DNA from: Linum tenue
Lineage: Eukaryota; Streptophyta; Magnoliopsida; Malpighiales; Linaceae
Direction of reading: 5' to 3'
NCBI GenBank assembly: GCA_946122785.1
Contig: CAMGYJ010000005.1
Location: 37,500,002-37,564,001, forward strand
Length of the DNA: 64,000 nt
Positions 32,387 to 42,900 of this stretch are shown in pieces. Position numbers and translations under genes: made by a program. How positions within the stretch are numbered: the first letter of the stretch is position 1; every line of letters begins with the position of its first letter. The notes beneath the pieces were generated by a model. It worked only from the letters and a program-made list of their open reading frames with translations, was not told the DNA's origin and did no database searches.

Positions 32387-33743
32387 ATATGGGTTAATTG
32401 CAAGGTTGGTCACTGGGTTTACTAAAATCGTTCATGTTTGGTCACTGAAAATATTTAATTTCATTCATGGTCACTAAGATTAGTTCAATAGTTCAAATTT
32501 GGTCACTCTCCGTTAGTTTTTGCTGATGTGGCAGTCAACTATTATAGTTGACCGTTAAATGAGTGATGTGGCCATTAAAAAATATTAAAATAATAAAATT
32601 TAAACATTTACAATTTCCACATCATTTTATAACTATTAAAAAATAAAAATAAAACTTAATTCCTATTATTCTAATCTCAATAAACATATGGCACAAATGG
32701 ACTCGTCCACTTACTGGATCAAAGAAGTCGTTGGACAACTGGAGAGGGACCGTTGACAAAGACCGATGAAAACCTCAGCCGTGGATCCACCGGAGGCGGC
32801 TCTTATGCCAGCTGCGATCCCCACCTTAACCGCCAAATACGTCCACGACGAGGAAGATAATGATAGCAAAATAAAAATAAAAATTAACAAATAAAATAAA
32901 AAAGGGTCTCGTGGCGCGTATTTTCGCTTCCCCTTCCTCGCATCTACTCAGAAGCTCTTCAATTCCGTCATTTTCTTTCAACTTCAACAGCAAAAGTCAA
33001 ATAACTGAGCCTTTCTTTCTTCCCCCATTTCATTCCTGTTTATATAAAATCAATATCTGGTATCTCCCCTTCAACAACTGAATTATTCCCTTAACTAATC
33101 CCATTCGAAAAATCTAAGCAGCTCCCGCACTACAAAGACAGCTCAGAGGGGGAGAAGGGAGGAGCAGAACAACAAGAAGAAGAAACATGGCAGGTTACCC
33201 GCACAGCAACGGCGGCGGCGGCGGCGGTGAGTGACCGTTAAATGAGTTGTTGCAGAATGGCTCGGACCAATTTGCTGTGGTTTCGGATGGTGCCCAACCC
33301 AAAGTCCATCGTCTTCAATCCCTCGGGTAACTGGATTCAGCAGCACCCTTTGCCGGAGGAGATCGAGGAATTCGAAGTAGTCGAGATCCGCCGAGAGGCG
33401 TCGGCGGTGGAATTATTCATGGTTCTGAATATTAGGTGTTTATAGAATAATATGAATTAAGTTTTATTTTTATTTTTAGTAGTTGTAAAATGATGTGGAA
33501 ATTGTAAATGTTTAAATTTTATTATTTTAATATTTTTAATGGCCACGTCACTCATTTAACGGTCAACTATAATAGTTGACTGCCACATCAGCAAAAACTA
33601 ACGGAGACTAACGGAGAGTGACCAAATTTGAACTATTGAATTAATCTTAGTGACTATGAATGGAATTAAATATTTTTAGTGACCAAACATGAACTTTTTT
33701 AGTAAACCCAGTGACCAACCTTGCAATTAACCCCTTTAAATAT
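32381..33743. mobile_element. MULE-type element with long inverted repeats and captured sequence (Pack-MULE-like)
   Basis: The element is 32,391-33,733, flanked by a 10-bp direct repeat CTTTAAATAT (32,381-32,390 and 33,734-33,743), the size typical of Mutator-like insertions. The ends read GGGTTAATTGCAAGGTTGG and form inverted repeats of about 265 bp (to about 32,655 and from about 33,470). No transposase is present. The interior holds moderately GC-rich segments unlike the arms, including ATGGCAGGTTACCCGCACAG followed by a GGC run at 33,187 and an open stretch of about 67 codons at 33,242-33,445. It interrupts the copia gag-pol frame, so it is younger than that insertion. Confidence 0.9.
33187..33445 (+). 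pseudogene. Probable captured host exon fragments inside the MULE
   Basis: A purine-rich leader (33,140-33,186) precedes ATGGCAGGTTACCCGCACAG and a polyglycine run, resembling a genuine gene start. GGTGAGTGACC after the run looks like a splice donor, and TTGTTGCAG just before 33,256 like an acceptor. The following frame contains NWIQQHPLPEEIEEFEVV before it returns to the arm sequence. Parental genes are not recognised, and the minus strand near 32,700-32,870 may hold another piece. Confidence 0.5.
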
Positions 33744-34428
33744 TTTGCAGGTCATTAAGAGAGCAGGAGCAAATGAATGGTATCTAGATAGCGGATGCTC
33801 TCACCATATGACGGGAAACAAGAGTCTCTTTTTGGAGTTGACTCTTAAAAGGGGAGGTAAAGTAACCTTTGATGATAATGGTAAAGGTAGAATACTTGGA
33901 GTTGGAACGATTGGAGAGCCTCCAAATCCTACCTTCACTCAAGTGTTATTTGTTGATAATCTTAAGCACAACTTGTTATCTATTAATCAATTATGTGGTA
34001 CAACTAATATAGTTGTGTTTCAACCAGAGGTATGTCTTATTGAGAGGATCAAAGACAATAAACTATTATTCCTAGGGGTTAGGAAAAATAATGTCTATGT
34101 CATTGATCTTAGTAAAAAGTATTCATTCAATGAAACCTGCTTTCTTTCTTTAGGTAAGAACAAGTAATTTCAATGGCATCGAAGACTAGGACATGTTAGT
34201 ATAAAGAGATTGGCTAATTTAGCTAAATTGGATCTAGTAGATGGTCTCCCTCAACTAAAAGAATCTAAGGACTTCTTTTGTGATGCATGTATCCTAGGAA
34301 AACAAACTCGAGCATCCTTCAAGAGTATATCTCACTTCACTTCATCTAGACCTTTAGAGCTCCTACATCTAGATCTTTTTGGGCCTACAAATGTGATGAG
34401 CTTTGGTGGAAAGTATTATGCCTTTGTT
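33744..34428 (+). pseudogene. Copia protease and GAG-pre-integrase region, truncated pol
   Basis: After the MULE the frame resumes with EWYLDSGCSHHMTG, the aspartic protease active site. NLLSINQL follows. A TAA at 34,165 interrupts, then WHRRLGHVSIKRL, then FCDACILGKQ mark the pre-integrase HHCC region. The frame ends at LELLHLDLFGP and GGKYYAFV, where the integrase core should begin. The rest of pol is deleted, so this copy cannot move without a partner. Confidence 0.88.
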
Positions 34429-35487
34429 TAAGCCTATAAAAGGCCTCATTTGTTGAGTCAAAAAGCTTGACTTAGCCATTCTATTATCTTAGGATATGTT
34501 GCTTTGAATATGTGTTATTATTTTAGACTAACAATCCTTGCAGAAATATTACAATCAAGGCCTTGAAAAGATTTGCTAAGAAAAGGAAAGAATTCAAAGT
34601 AATTGCTAGCCCTTCAAAAGCTACCATATCAAGTGAAGAGCGTATCAAATCAAGGAGATACTTGCGACATAAAGGACTAAAAAAAATGAAAGGAAATGAA
34701 GTTTTGCTTTCACTATAAATAGGAGAGTCAATTGTAGTCTAGACTACCTTTTGCAAAGTTCTCTTCTCCCTTGTAATAGCGAAATAGTGTGACCATATTT
34801 CATGGTGTGAGTAGCTTGATATCTCAAAAGTTGAGATAGTCAAGCTAGGTCAGGTTTTTGGGTAGAAAGGGTATTTCTAATTGGGACTAGTGCAAGAGCA
34901 AGAGGGGATTCTTGCTTGAAAGTTGCACTAGGTGGATTACTCTTCAATCAGGTCAAACTAAGAGTGTTGGCTTGATTGATTGAGTGGGTATCTTAGCTTG
35001 GATTTAGCTAAGGGTTGAATAGGTGTGGAGCTGCATCTATTTGGTTCTTGACACATAGTGTCAAGGTTGTTCTTATTTCATAGGTTAGAGAGTCTTTTAT
35101 TTTAATAAAAGTTAGAGTCTCTCGTGAGATAGTGGTGACTATCTCCGAGACGTGGATGTAAAGCAATATTGGCCAAACCACGTTAAAATCGTGTGTCCCG
35201 ACTCATCTCTCTCTCTCTCTCTCTCTCTCTCTACACTTCCTCTAATTGTGTTCCTTCCAATATTGCAAAGAAGTGTAAACTTCTATCATAGTTGGAACAA
35301 GTTCGTCATAACAAATTAATCATTTCCAGAGAGATTCTTGGCAAACCTTTCAAGGCCTTGATTGTGATATTTCTGCAAGGATTGTCAGTCTAAAATAATA
35401 ACACATATTCAAAGCAACATATCCTAAGATAATAGAATTGCGAAGTCAAGCTTTTTGACTCAACAAATGAGGCCTTTTATAGGCTTA
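34429..35487. repeat. Partial 3' LTR with inverted duplication of its start
   Basis: LTR sequence from 34,451 to 35,350 matches the first 900 bp of the 5' LTR. At 35,351 it turns into the reverse complement of 34,429-34,565, so a 137-bp inverted repeat (34,429-34,565 and 35,351-35,487) encloses the LTR body. The repeat extends 22 bp beyond the LTR end into TAAGCCTATAAAAGGCC sequence. The last 82 bp or so of the normal LTR are absent. A TC microsatellite of about 14 repeats lies at 35,204-35,232. Confidence 0.9.
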
Positions 35488-36450
35488 AAAGAACTGAAAC
35501 AAAGCTAAACACTACGTGAAATAAACATAATTCAACAAGGAAACTAAATATATATGTAATTCGAATGGAACTCGGAATCCTTATGGGATTCGTATTGCTG
35601 CCGGTCTGAGATAGCTTCATGGGACATCTCAAACAAGGTCTTCCAAGCCGAGTCGAGCTCATCCAATTCCCACCCTTGATTTAGAAAGTGTTCTACTTTC
35701 CATCCCAACTCGAATCAACATCTGGATGTGTCTCAAACTCCATATATTAAGCTCCAAAATAAGCACCTTGATCTTGTCATATGTCTTAGCCAAAAACACG
35801 AAGATTGTCAGGTTCAACATGGCAGCTTTGAGAGCTTCAATCATGGCCCTCTAGACTTCATCTTGAATCTCTAGGCCATCCACATTGTAGAGGGATACTC
35901 CACCTTCAAAACAAGCCATCAAACTCGAATTTCTAACGAGTGAATTGAAAGAACCGAGCCTCCAAATTTGGTACCCTAAAACGTAAAAAAGACTTGGTCA
36001 AATTTTATGTTCAATAATGCTTGTTGACTTGCCCTCTTTGATGATCAATCCTTGATGAAAATGAATTGATTCAAGGATTATATCATTGTCATTTACCATA
36101 TTCATCATTGTGTACCACAAGTTACCAATCCTATACCAGGGTGGTATGTAGTTGTACAAACTCGTTTCGTCCACGCAAAATTTTAAAAAATCGAGTTAAA
36201 AACGAAGGTGGTACCAGAGTGGTAACGAGTGGTATGATTTTTTTTTTGTCGGAGTATATTGAAAATGGATCGTATTTTACTTATCACAACGAACTCATTC
36301 TAGTTGTCCAAAAAAATTGGGAAGTCAAAGATAAAACGAAAAAGATAAGAACCGATGAAAAAAAACAGAACAAATAAAAAACCACTAATTCTCATCTTTT
36401 AAATCTTTACTTTCTGGCTCCACTCAAATCTAAAAAATCCATATTGAATT
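35488..36450. other. Unassigned; weak minus-strand coding character
   Basis: The minus strand at 35,477-35,880 has open stretches (for example KAAMLNLTIFVF) that look like a decayed coding region, but no family is recognised. GTGGTAC-type words recur at 36,100-36,235. An A-rich stretch follows to 36,380. Confidence 0.35.
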
Positions 36451-36469
36451 ATGCACCATATCTCATACC

Positions 36470-36660
36470 TAATTTCCGTCCTATTATCAGTCAGCAAGTT
36501 GGATTGATTTAGAACCAGTCTTGATCCTGCACTCAATGGGAATATATTGTTTGATCCTGCTCGACTTAGTTATATTATCTCCTACAATAATTTTCGTCCT
36601 ATCTAATAATTGTGTCAGTTAGCTAATTGCTTGATTTGGAACCTGTCTTGATCCAGCAAA
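36470..36660. repeat. Diverged direct duplication, about 120-bp period
   Basis: TTCCGTCCTATTATCAGTCAG...CTTGATCCTGCA (about 36,473-36,530) is repeated as TTTCGTCCTATCTAATAATTG...CTTGATCCAGCA (about 36,591-36,658). Both copies contain a GAACC(A/T)GTCTTGATCC core. No open frame is associated. Confidence 0.65.
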
Positions 36661-36814
36661 TGAACATATATAGATATGGCCATATGGGAATCAAGGGCGA
36701 ACATGTCTTGTTTCAATTAGCTAGTTGATTAATCTAACCGATTTTTTTTTATAAAGATGAATGATTGGACCAAGACAAACAACCAAAAGAGAGAAAACAA
36801 CAAATTGCTGGGAG

Positions 36815-36945
36815 TAGGAGCATCATGCATACACCCACCCGCAACAACCATATCATTTGTTTCTAAAAATGGTTAATCTGACAGCAACCTTTTTTGACAT
36901 TTTTACACAATGTTTCCAAAGAGAACTAATTTGACAGCAACTCGT
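36815..36945 (-). repeat. Copy of dispersed GTTGCTGTCAGATTAATCAT repeat (inverted)
   Basis: In reverse complement this region contains GGTTGCTGTCAGATTAACCA, then TTTTTAGAAACAAATGATATGG and TTGCGGGTGGGTG. The same string of motifs occurs on the plus strand at 62,500-62,540 and 63,530-63,665. A second, partial AATTTGACAGCAAC lies at about 36,928-36,942. Confidence 0.7.
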
Positions 36946-37477
36946 TTGGGAGGAGCATTTTGATTTATTTGGTTTCTTTCAGCATGGAGACGGCCATGCT
37001 AATCATATCAAATGCAAAGAGATGGACATCTTTAGCAACGAAAGTCCCCGTCGCAGAGAAAAAATCATTTTATTTGTTATGAATAGAAATAGTTGGTACC
37101 AAAATCGAAACGGTTTGCCCTAAAAAAAACCTTTTAAGTTTGTTAACACTTAACTGTACGTATTTTCTACCATCTTGTTCACACATACTAAGCAATCTAG
37201 CATTGTACTATTTTTAGTATCCCTCACTAATTTTACTATTTCTAGCTAGTATCCCTCACTAAAAAAACATAATCAAATTTCAAGATGAAAAAAAATCACA
37301 TTTGCAATAATGTGAGATGAGTAATGAATAACGAACTCTACACAAAACTCTATGCAAATCATGAGTAACACCAAAAACATTTTTGCCTATGCCTAATTGC
37401 TCAACAGGCTGGACGGTAATTTGCATTTAAAATCAATCGACAAAAAGAACAAATTTCTACAGTATGTTCATAGCATG
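36946..37477. other. Intergenic, no gene seen
   Basis: AT-rich, with a short direct repeat TAGTATCCCTCACTAA at about 37,217 and 37,246. Nothing else is supported. Confidence 0.4.
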
Positions 37478-37651
37478 GTCCATGAAACTGTACCGGAGAC
37501 CGTACCGGGAAAGTCAGTGGTAGGGTATTTTATGGTAAAACCGTGATTTAACCGTAGTTTAACCGTTATACCGGTAAATACCGTCTACCGGTTTAGCATC
37601 CGATACTGGTATTTCGTGGTTGAACCGCCGGTACGGTACGGTTTCATGGAC
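37478..37651. mobile_element. Small inverted-repeat MITE, about 174 bp
   Basis: The left end GTCCATGAAACTGTACCG and the reverse complement of the right end, GTCCATGAAACCGTACCG, are inverted repeats with one mismatch. The inside repeats TACCGGT and AACCGT words. A diverged copy of the inside, sharing GTGGTAGGGTATTTTAT and AACCGCCGGTACG, occurs at 58,119-58,275. No TSD is clear. Confidence 0.75.
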
Positions 37652-38143
37652 ACTGGTTCATACTTCATAGTTCTAGTAAATACCTACATTAAAGGCATAA
37701 TACCCACCAGCTCGATATTTCTAACAATGATTGAAGTGATCAATATAGGCATAGATCAAAGCAAAAATGGAAAAGTAGTACAAGTACCTGCAAGATAACT
37801 TCCGGCATGGTTCCATTTATTCTGAATATTATATCTTCGCAGAAAAGCATCCTTTCAGGCTTCAGCGATAGAGGAACATTAGAATTATTAAAACACAAGT
37901 CCTTAAAAATTTTCATAAAATCAAGGTCACTGTTTTTTAAGAAAAAATCGGAATTTGTTCACTATTAAATTTTATAATCTCATTTTTAAAACACAAGTCC
38001 TTAAAAATCACCATAAAATCAAGGTTACTATTCCTTGAAAAAAAAATCGGAATTTATTGTTCATTATAGAATTCTACAATCACATGTGGACCTTTTTATG
38101 TGAGCCTGAGTTAACCATATTAGGCTGAGCAAATATGACCGTT
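37652..38143. other. Intergenic, with a short direct duplication
   Basis: AAACACAAGTCCTTAAAAAT, then TAAAATCAAGGT(C/T)AC, occurs twice (about 37,890-37,935 and 37,988-38,032). No gene or element end is visible. Confidence 0.45.
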
Positions 38144-38601
38144 GATTTGAGTAGGGGTGGCTATACGGTCCGGTCCGGTTAAATTGGCCCAAATTGATCC
38201 GGTCCAGTCCGATTTTTTTGAAAATATAAGGACCAAAAATTGGATTGGATACAGTCCGGTCTTGATTCGGTCCGGTTTTGACCCTGTCCGGTCCCAATTC
38301 GGTCTTGATTTTATATTGAGATTGTTGGAATTTGAGTGGCCTAAGGCCTAAAAGGGTGAGGATTTGGTTAAGTTTTGTACTAAGTGCAAAGGTTTGTGAC
38401 CGTTTATGCAAATTACCCTTAAGTTTTGGGTGTTAAGCTCTCTTATCCGGTCTTTATCCGGTTTTTTACCTCAAATCTAAGCCCAAAGATTGGATTGGAT
38501 TGTTTACTATCCGGCCCCGGTCCGGTCTCGGTCCAGGTTATACGGTCCGGTTTCCGGTTTTTCATCCGGTTCCGGTCCAAATAGCCAGCCCTAGATTTGA
38601 G
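38144..38601. mobile_element. hAT MITE, 442 bp, with 8-bp TSD
   Basis: GATTTGAG flanks the element at 38,144-38,151 and 38,594-38,601. The element (38,152-38,593) begins TAGGGGTGGCTATACGG and ends CCAAATAGCCAGCCCTA, matching a widespread plant hAT MITE terminus. The arms are packed with GGTCCGGT and CCGGT words. No transposase. Confidence 0.92.
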
Positions 38602-38835
38602 CCGATAAAGAAACGGCTACAGCTCACACCTGCTACCTTTTTTTTGCGTACATCCGTTCTCTTTTTTTTTGTTACTTTTTAGTTTGTACCAATTTACTTC
38701 CTTTCCTATCTATAGTCAAGATCCATCAATGAACCTCTCTCTCTCCTTCTCCCTCTCCCATTCCTATATTCTAAGCAAACCCCCACAACTGATCACGATC
38801 ATCATTCCCAGAGGTAGGATACGGTGACTATCCAC

Positions 38836-39586
38836 AAAAGGGTTTGATTTTTGATACCCGTTTCTTATTGGTCCATTTTTTCTTAATTATTTGGTAAGTA
38901 TTCATGAAAGTTGTAGAATTTAACACTCACATTAAATACACATTAGGAATTAAATACTCCATATTAATTACTTGCTTTTTTAAATTTAAACCTATACTAA
39001 ACACAATTCTCTCTCCAAAAAAAGCAAATAATCCCTCTTCTCTCCTCCCTCTCATCATATGCTTCCGCCGTTTTGATTTTTCGATTTCTGATTTTTCAGA
39101 TCTGACTTTTCGATTTTTCAGTTATGATTTTTATATCACTGCACTGATATGTGTACCACTGCACTTAAACTCATATATGATATTTTGTACCAGTGCACTA
39201 GTAGCATTACCAATCCACTGGTAGCGATATCGGTGCACTGGTACAAATATCAGATCTAAATTTAAATGTAGTGGTAGAAATATCAGTGCAGTGGTACAAC
39301 GTATCACTGCACTGGAACATTTTTTAATGTAACGGTACATTTTTGCGTGTGGCCGGAGGAAGTCTGCCGGCAGGATTTCATCGGAGAAGTGTGACGGTCG
39401 GAGGCTGCTGGAAAAAGGAAGAATGAGAGATAGGGAGAGAGAATTATATTTAATGTAGGTTTAAATTAAAAACACAAGTAATTAATATGGTGCATTTAAA
39501 TTTAATTCTCTATGTGTATTTAATATGAGTGTTAAAATATATAGATTACATTTAATACCAAGGGGTGTTATTTTTCTAACCCCTTT
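38836..39586. mobile_element. Foldback or MULE-like MITE with long inverted repeats
   Basis: AAAGGGTTTGATTTTTGATA on the left matches AAAGGGGTTAGAAAAATAAC in reverse complement on the right. Long inverted arms follow, sharing TTTAACACTCA, TTAAATACACAT, ATATTAATTACTTG and AATTCTCTCTCC. The arms total roughly 200 bp each and surround a centre (39,130-39,345) made of CAGTGCACTGGTAC-type words. No TSD was recognised. Confidence 0.75.
39130..39345. repeat. Cluster of GTACCAGTGCACTG palindromic words
   Basis: At least nine degenerate copies of GTACCA(C/G)TGCACTG, in both orientations, occur in about 215 bp at the centre of the inverted-repeat element. GTGCAC gives each copy internal symmetry. Confidence 0.75.
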
Positions 39587-40251
39587 ATGGTTTAGCAAGC
39601 TAACCGAACCCTCATTCCCAATCTATCAAGCCTCCTCTCTCTCTCATTTGTTCATTATCAATTAAATGTGTATGAAGTTCTTCAATGATATGATCCAACA
39701 ATACACAAGTTAGTTGGTTTCCCTATTTGCAAGCATTTATATTGATATCAATTCGTCACATACAAAATTAACTTTTAGGTTCGTAATTATCCAAATAACA
39801 TTATCCATTGAACAGCTGGAACTTTATATTCTAATTTTCATGGCCAAAGGTCATGTTCTCAAATTCCAGTAACTCCTAATGATGATGTAATTTAAGCACA
39901 TTATATGACAAATTTATGCAACTTCTAACTCACCAAATATAATGATTTTCTATTATTATATATTGCTTTTTGTTGTTGTACTTCCTTTTTTTACAAGGGG
40001 TAACAATTTCATTCAAACACAAAAGACAAACTTTACAATAAAATTTAGTATGTGATTATTCCAATTTGAGAAAAGTTTGTTTCGCCTTATTATTATCTTC
40101 ATTTATTATTTGATTGAATTGTTGCATCTTCAATTTCATGAATTCCTTCATTATTAACTTAATTATCTAAAGAAAGTTCATAACTTAATTCATTATTATT
40201 ATCTTCTATCATTTTGTATTACACAAAGTTTCGTAAGGTAAGTTCAAAACA
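39587..40251. repeat. AT-rich intergenic DNA with the start of a degenerate repeat
   Basis: Mostly featureless. From about 40,140 the phrase TTGTATTACACAAAGTTTCGTAAGGTAAGTTC begins a family of degenerate repeats that continues beyond the hAT insertion to 42,020. Confidence 0.5.
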
Positions 40252-41101
40252 ACTGTAATCAGTGACGGAGACAGCTCAAGAGTGGGTGGGTCCCGGGACC
40301 CACCTTGGACTTGGACAAGGAACAATGACTCTATGCATATATATGCTACACTTGAGAATAATCTAACCGTGCTCACCTTCTCAATTAACACAAATTTCCT
40401 CCACCGCTCTACACTACACCCCATCCTTTTGTGTTATGTAAAGTTTTGTTTACCATGTGCACGTGTTAAGAGCTCCCATTGATGAAATATCAAATTTAAT
40501 TCATTAACTACGGGTATTAAATATAATGTACAGGTTTTATACGTGTTTAGTATATGTGTTATCAAATGGACAAGAAAAAATGAAATGGTCTGTCAATACA
40601 CAATAATACGTATACATAAGTTTTAAACACACAAAATATGTATATTCATATATACGCATATTAAACGAAGTAGTAATGTAGTAATGGACACGGTCATACA
40701 GGACAAACGCACATAATGGGTTAAAACTTTTAAGCATTTCAAACTGGATATCCTTCCACACAAAAAAAAAACCCCTTCTTAAATGCACATTTTCCCTTTT
40801 AATTGAATTCTTTGATGTTGGGTTTAATTTGTGTTTATTTCTTTTATCATTGGATGTATCATGTGTGGATTTCAACAAGACAAACCCAAATGGATCAAGG
40901 GAGGCTAGACCACATTTTAGTTCAACACCACCACCAAAATTGTCACAACATCTTTCGATATATCACATTAAGCCTTGCTTTTCGTCTAAAGTAAGTGCAC
41001 TTGAAAATACGTCATTGATCATTGTCAAATATTTAAAAGAAATTTTTTTTTTGCGTTGGACCCACCTTACCTAAATTCCTGGCTACGCCACTGACTGTAA
41101 T
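40252..41101. mobile_element. Non-autonomous hAT element, 834 bp, with 8-bp TSD
   Basis: ACTGTAAT flanks the element exactly (40,252-40,259 and 41,094-41,101). The element (40,260-41,093) begins CAGTGACGGAGACAGC. The reverse complement of its end reads CAGTGGCGTAGCCAGG, an imperfect inverted repeat of a common plant hAT type. GGGTGGGTCC near the left end and GGACCCACC near the right extend the symmetry. No transposase motif is present in its short open frames. Confidence 0.9.
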
Positions 41102-42020
41102 TACATTAACTAAAATATTCACCATATCAATTTGCATTATGTAAAGATTTCGTAAGATAAGTAAAATTTTACATAATTGTTTAATCAAATGTGACAATTT
41201 TCATAATTTGATATTATTAGGCCAAACATTACATATAATTTATCTAACACTGATTTGTAAAAGTTATGAAATTACAATGAAACAAACTTATGGAATAATA
41301 GTTAATTCTCATGTAACAATGAAACAAACTTTAATTATATTAACTACAATATTCATCATATAATCCATTATGCACTACACAAAGGTTTTGTAATGTAAGC
41401 TAACTTCTACGTAATTGTTTAATCAAATATGATACATTTTGTAACTTGATTTTATTATTATGCCATAAGTTATGAAATATTTATATAACACCATTTATAA
41501 AAGTTAATTAAATAAAAATATATTATGTCAAACTTATGGAAGGATAGTTTTTTATGAATGGAATGATAGTTATTTCTTATGTATCAATTAAATTAAATGT
41601 GATACAATAAGTCTTTCATGATGATTAATACATTACGTAAAGTTTATGGAGGGATAATCATTTATTTTGTATCAATGACAAAATAAATATTACATAGTCT
41701 TTCGTAATATGATTTTTAATGAAAATTTATTTATTATTAGCTAAACGATTGACCATCTCATCAATTTTTATTACACAAAGATACTATAAAGTTTAGGTTT
41801 AAATAAAAGTTCCTTATTATTAACTAAACGGTTGACCATCTCATTTGCATCACACAAATATAGGTTTGTCTAACAGTTTGATCAAATCTGATACTTTTTG
41901 TAACTTAATTATTTATTAGTAATTAAAATTCTTTATTATTATCTATAATATTCACCATAGGCCAATTTGCATTACACAAATGTTCTATAAGGTAAGTTAA
42001 CTTCTAAATAATATTTTTAT
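41102..42020. repeat. Degenerate repeat family, 100-250-bp spacing
   Basis: The phrase ATATTCACCATA...TTGCATTACACAAAG...TGTAAG...TTAACTTCTA...ATTGTTTAATCAAATATGATA recurs in diverged form near 41,110, 41,350, 41,750, 41,830 and 41,950, and also at 40,200 left of the hAT insertion. TTATGGA(G/A)GGATA is also repeated near 41,290, 41,534 and 41,650. The pieces look like an old tandem array broken by insertions. No open frames. Confidence 0.6.
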
Positions 42021-42031
42021 CAAAGATTCTT

Positions 42032-42900
42032 TTTCTTAACTTTTTTTTTAACTTGAGTTCCATTGATAAACATAGGCCCAAGAGGGCTAAAAAACCCGTG
42101 GAAGGTAAAAGATAGTGCAAAAGCCATGACAAGGCCCAACATTACAAGAAAGGACTGAAGCCCAAACCCAACAATGAGAACCCCAACAACCCTAACACTC
42201 AAATACTCTACATTCGATCATCTTTCCTGCACCACAGTCGTCGAAAGTCGCCGCTCGCTCACACGAAGGGCAACATCAATAGAGGAAAAGCACGAGCCAA
42301 CGATGGAAGAAGCTGGACAACAGGACCCTACACGAGATCCAACTTGCGAAGGCACACAAAGATCCCTTGGGAAGAGCAAGCTTGAGACATCAGTCGAAGA
42401 GTGCAAAGAGACGAAAAAGACAGAGGCATACACTGTTCTCAAACTCATCAAACATGTACCCGGTAGGCAAACCAATAGGCGCCTAGACTTCTCCGAAATA
42501 CCCTGAACTATTGGGTAAAGCAAGGAGGAGGGTGACAAGATCTGAAAAGGGAAGACAAACTGTAAACAGCTCCCTTTGCTCCCGAGATTGCATGAACAAA
42601 ACCTCTAGATCTGAAAAATCAGGCTAGGAAGAAGCAAGCCCACCATCTACAAGAGAGTTTGTGGAGAGAACATCCCACAAAGGGGAAGAAAAGAAAATAG
42701 AAAGAAAATTCACACAAAGGGATTGAAAACAGAAACTTGAAACTGAAAAATGAAAAATAAAGGCCGAAAGGAAATGAGAGATCAAGCGAATACTGGAAAG
42801 AAAGAGTGGTCGAAGGGCTTCCACCGGTCGTCGAAGGACAACGACAACAACCCCCAGAACTGGCTGATAAAAAAGGAGTTAGAGAGAAGTCAGAGAATTA
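42032..42900 (-). mobile_element. LINE-like retrotransposed fragment with A tail (minus strand)
   Basis: On the minus strand the segment ends TTTATCAATGGAACTCAAGTTA followed by a run of A (42,042-42,050 as T on the plus strand), as in plant L1 3' ends. The rest is GGGCC-rich DNA and a GA-rich block near 42,700-42,900 that resembles a 5'UTR. No ORF1 or ORF2 domain is visible, so it is internally deleted or non-autonomous. TSD not found. Confidence 0.5.

Larger units (their letters stand above)
29433..35465 (+). mobile_element. Ty1/copia retrotransposon, internally deleted, with rearranged 3' end and nested element
   Basis: A 1,000-bp 5' LTR is followed by a tRNA-Met-type primer-binding site, gag, protease, the start of integrase and then the start of a second LTR. 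Integrase core, reverse transcriptase and RNase H are missing. The second LTR stops about 100 bp short and is joined to an inverted copy of its own first 115 bp, so the whole block starts TGTTGAGTC and ends GACTCAACA. AATGA lies directly outside both ends (29,428-29,432 and 35,466-35,470). A 1.34-kb MULE-type element interrupts gag-pol at 32,391-33,733. The LTRs are almost identical, which suggests recent activity in trans. Confidence 0.92.

Noticed and set aside
33143..33346. Minus-strand open frame in the Pack-MULE
   Set aside because: It is antisense to the better-supported exon-like segment and dominated by the GGC run.
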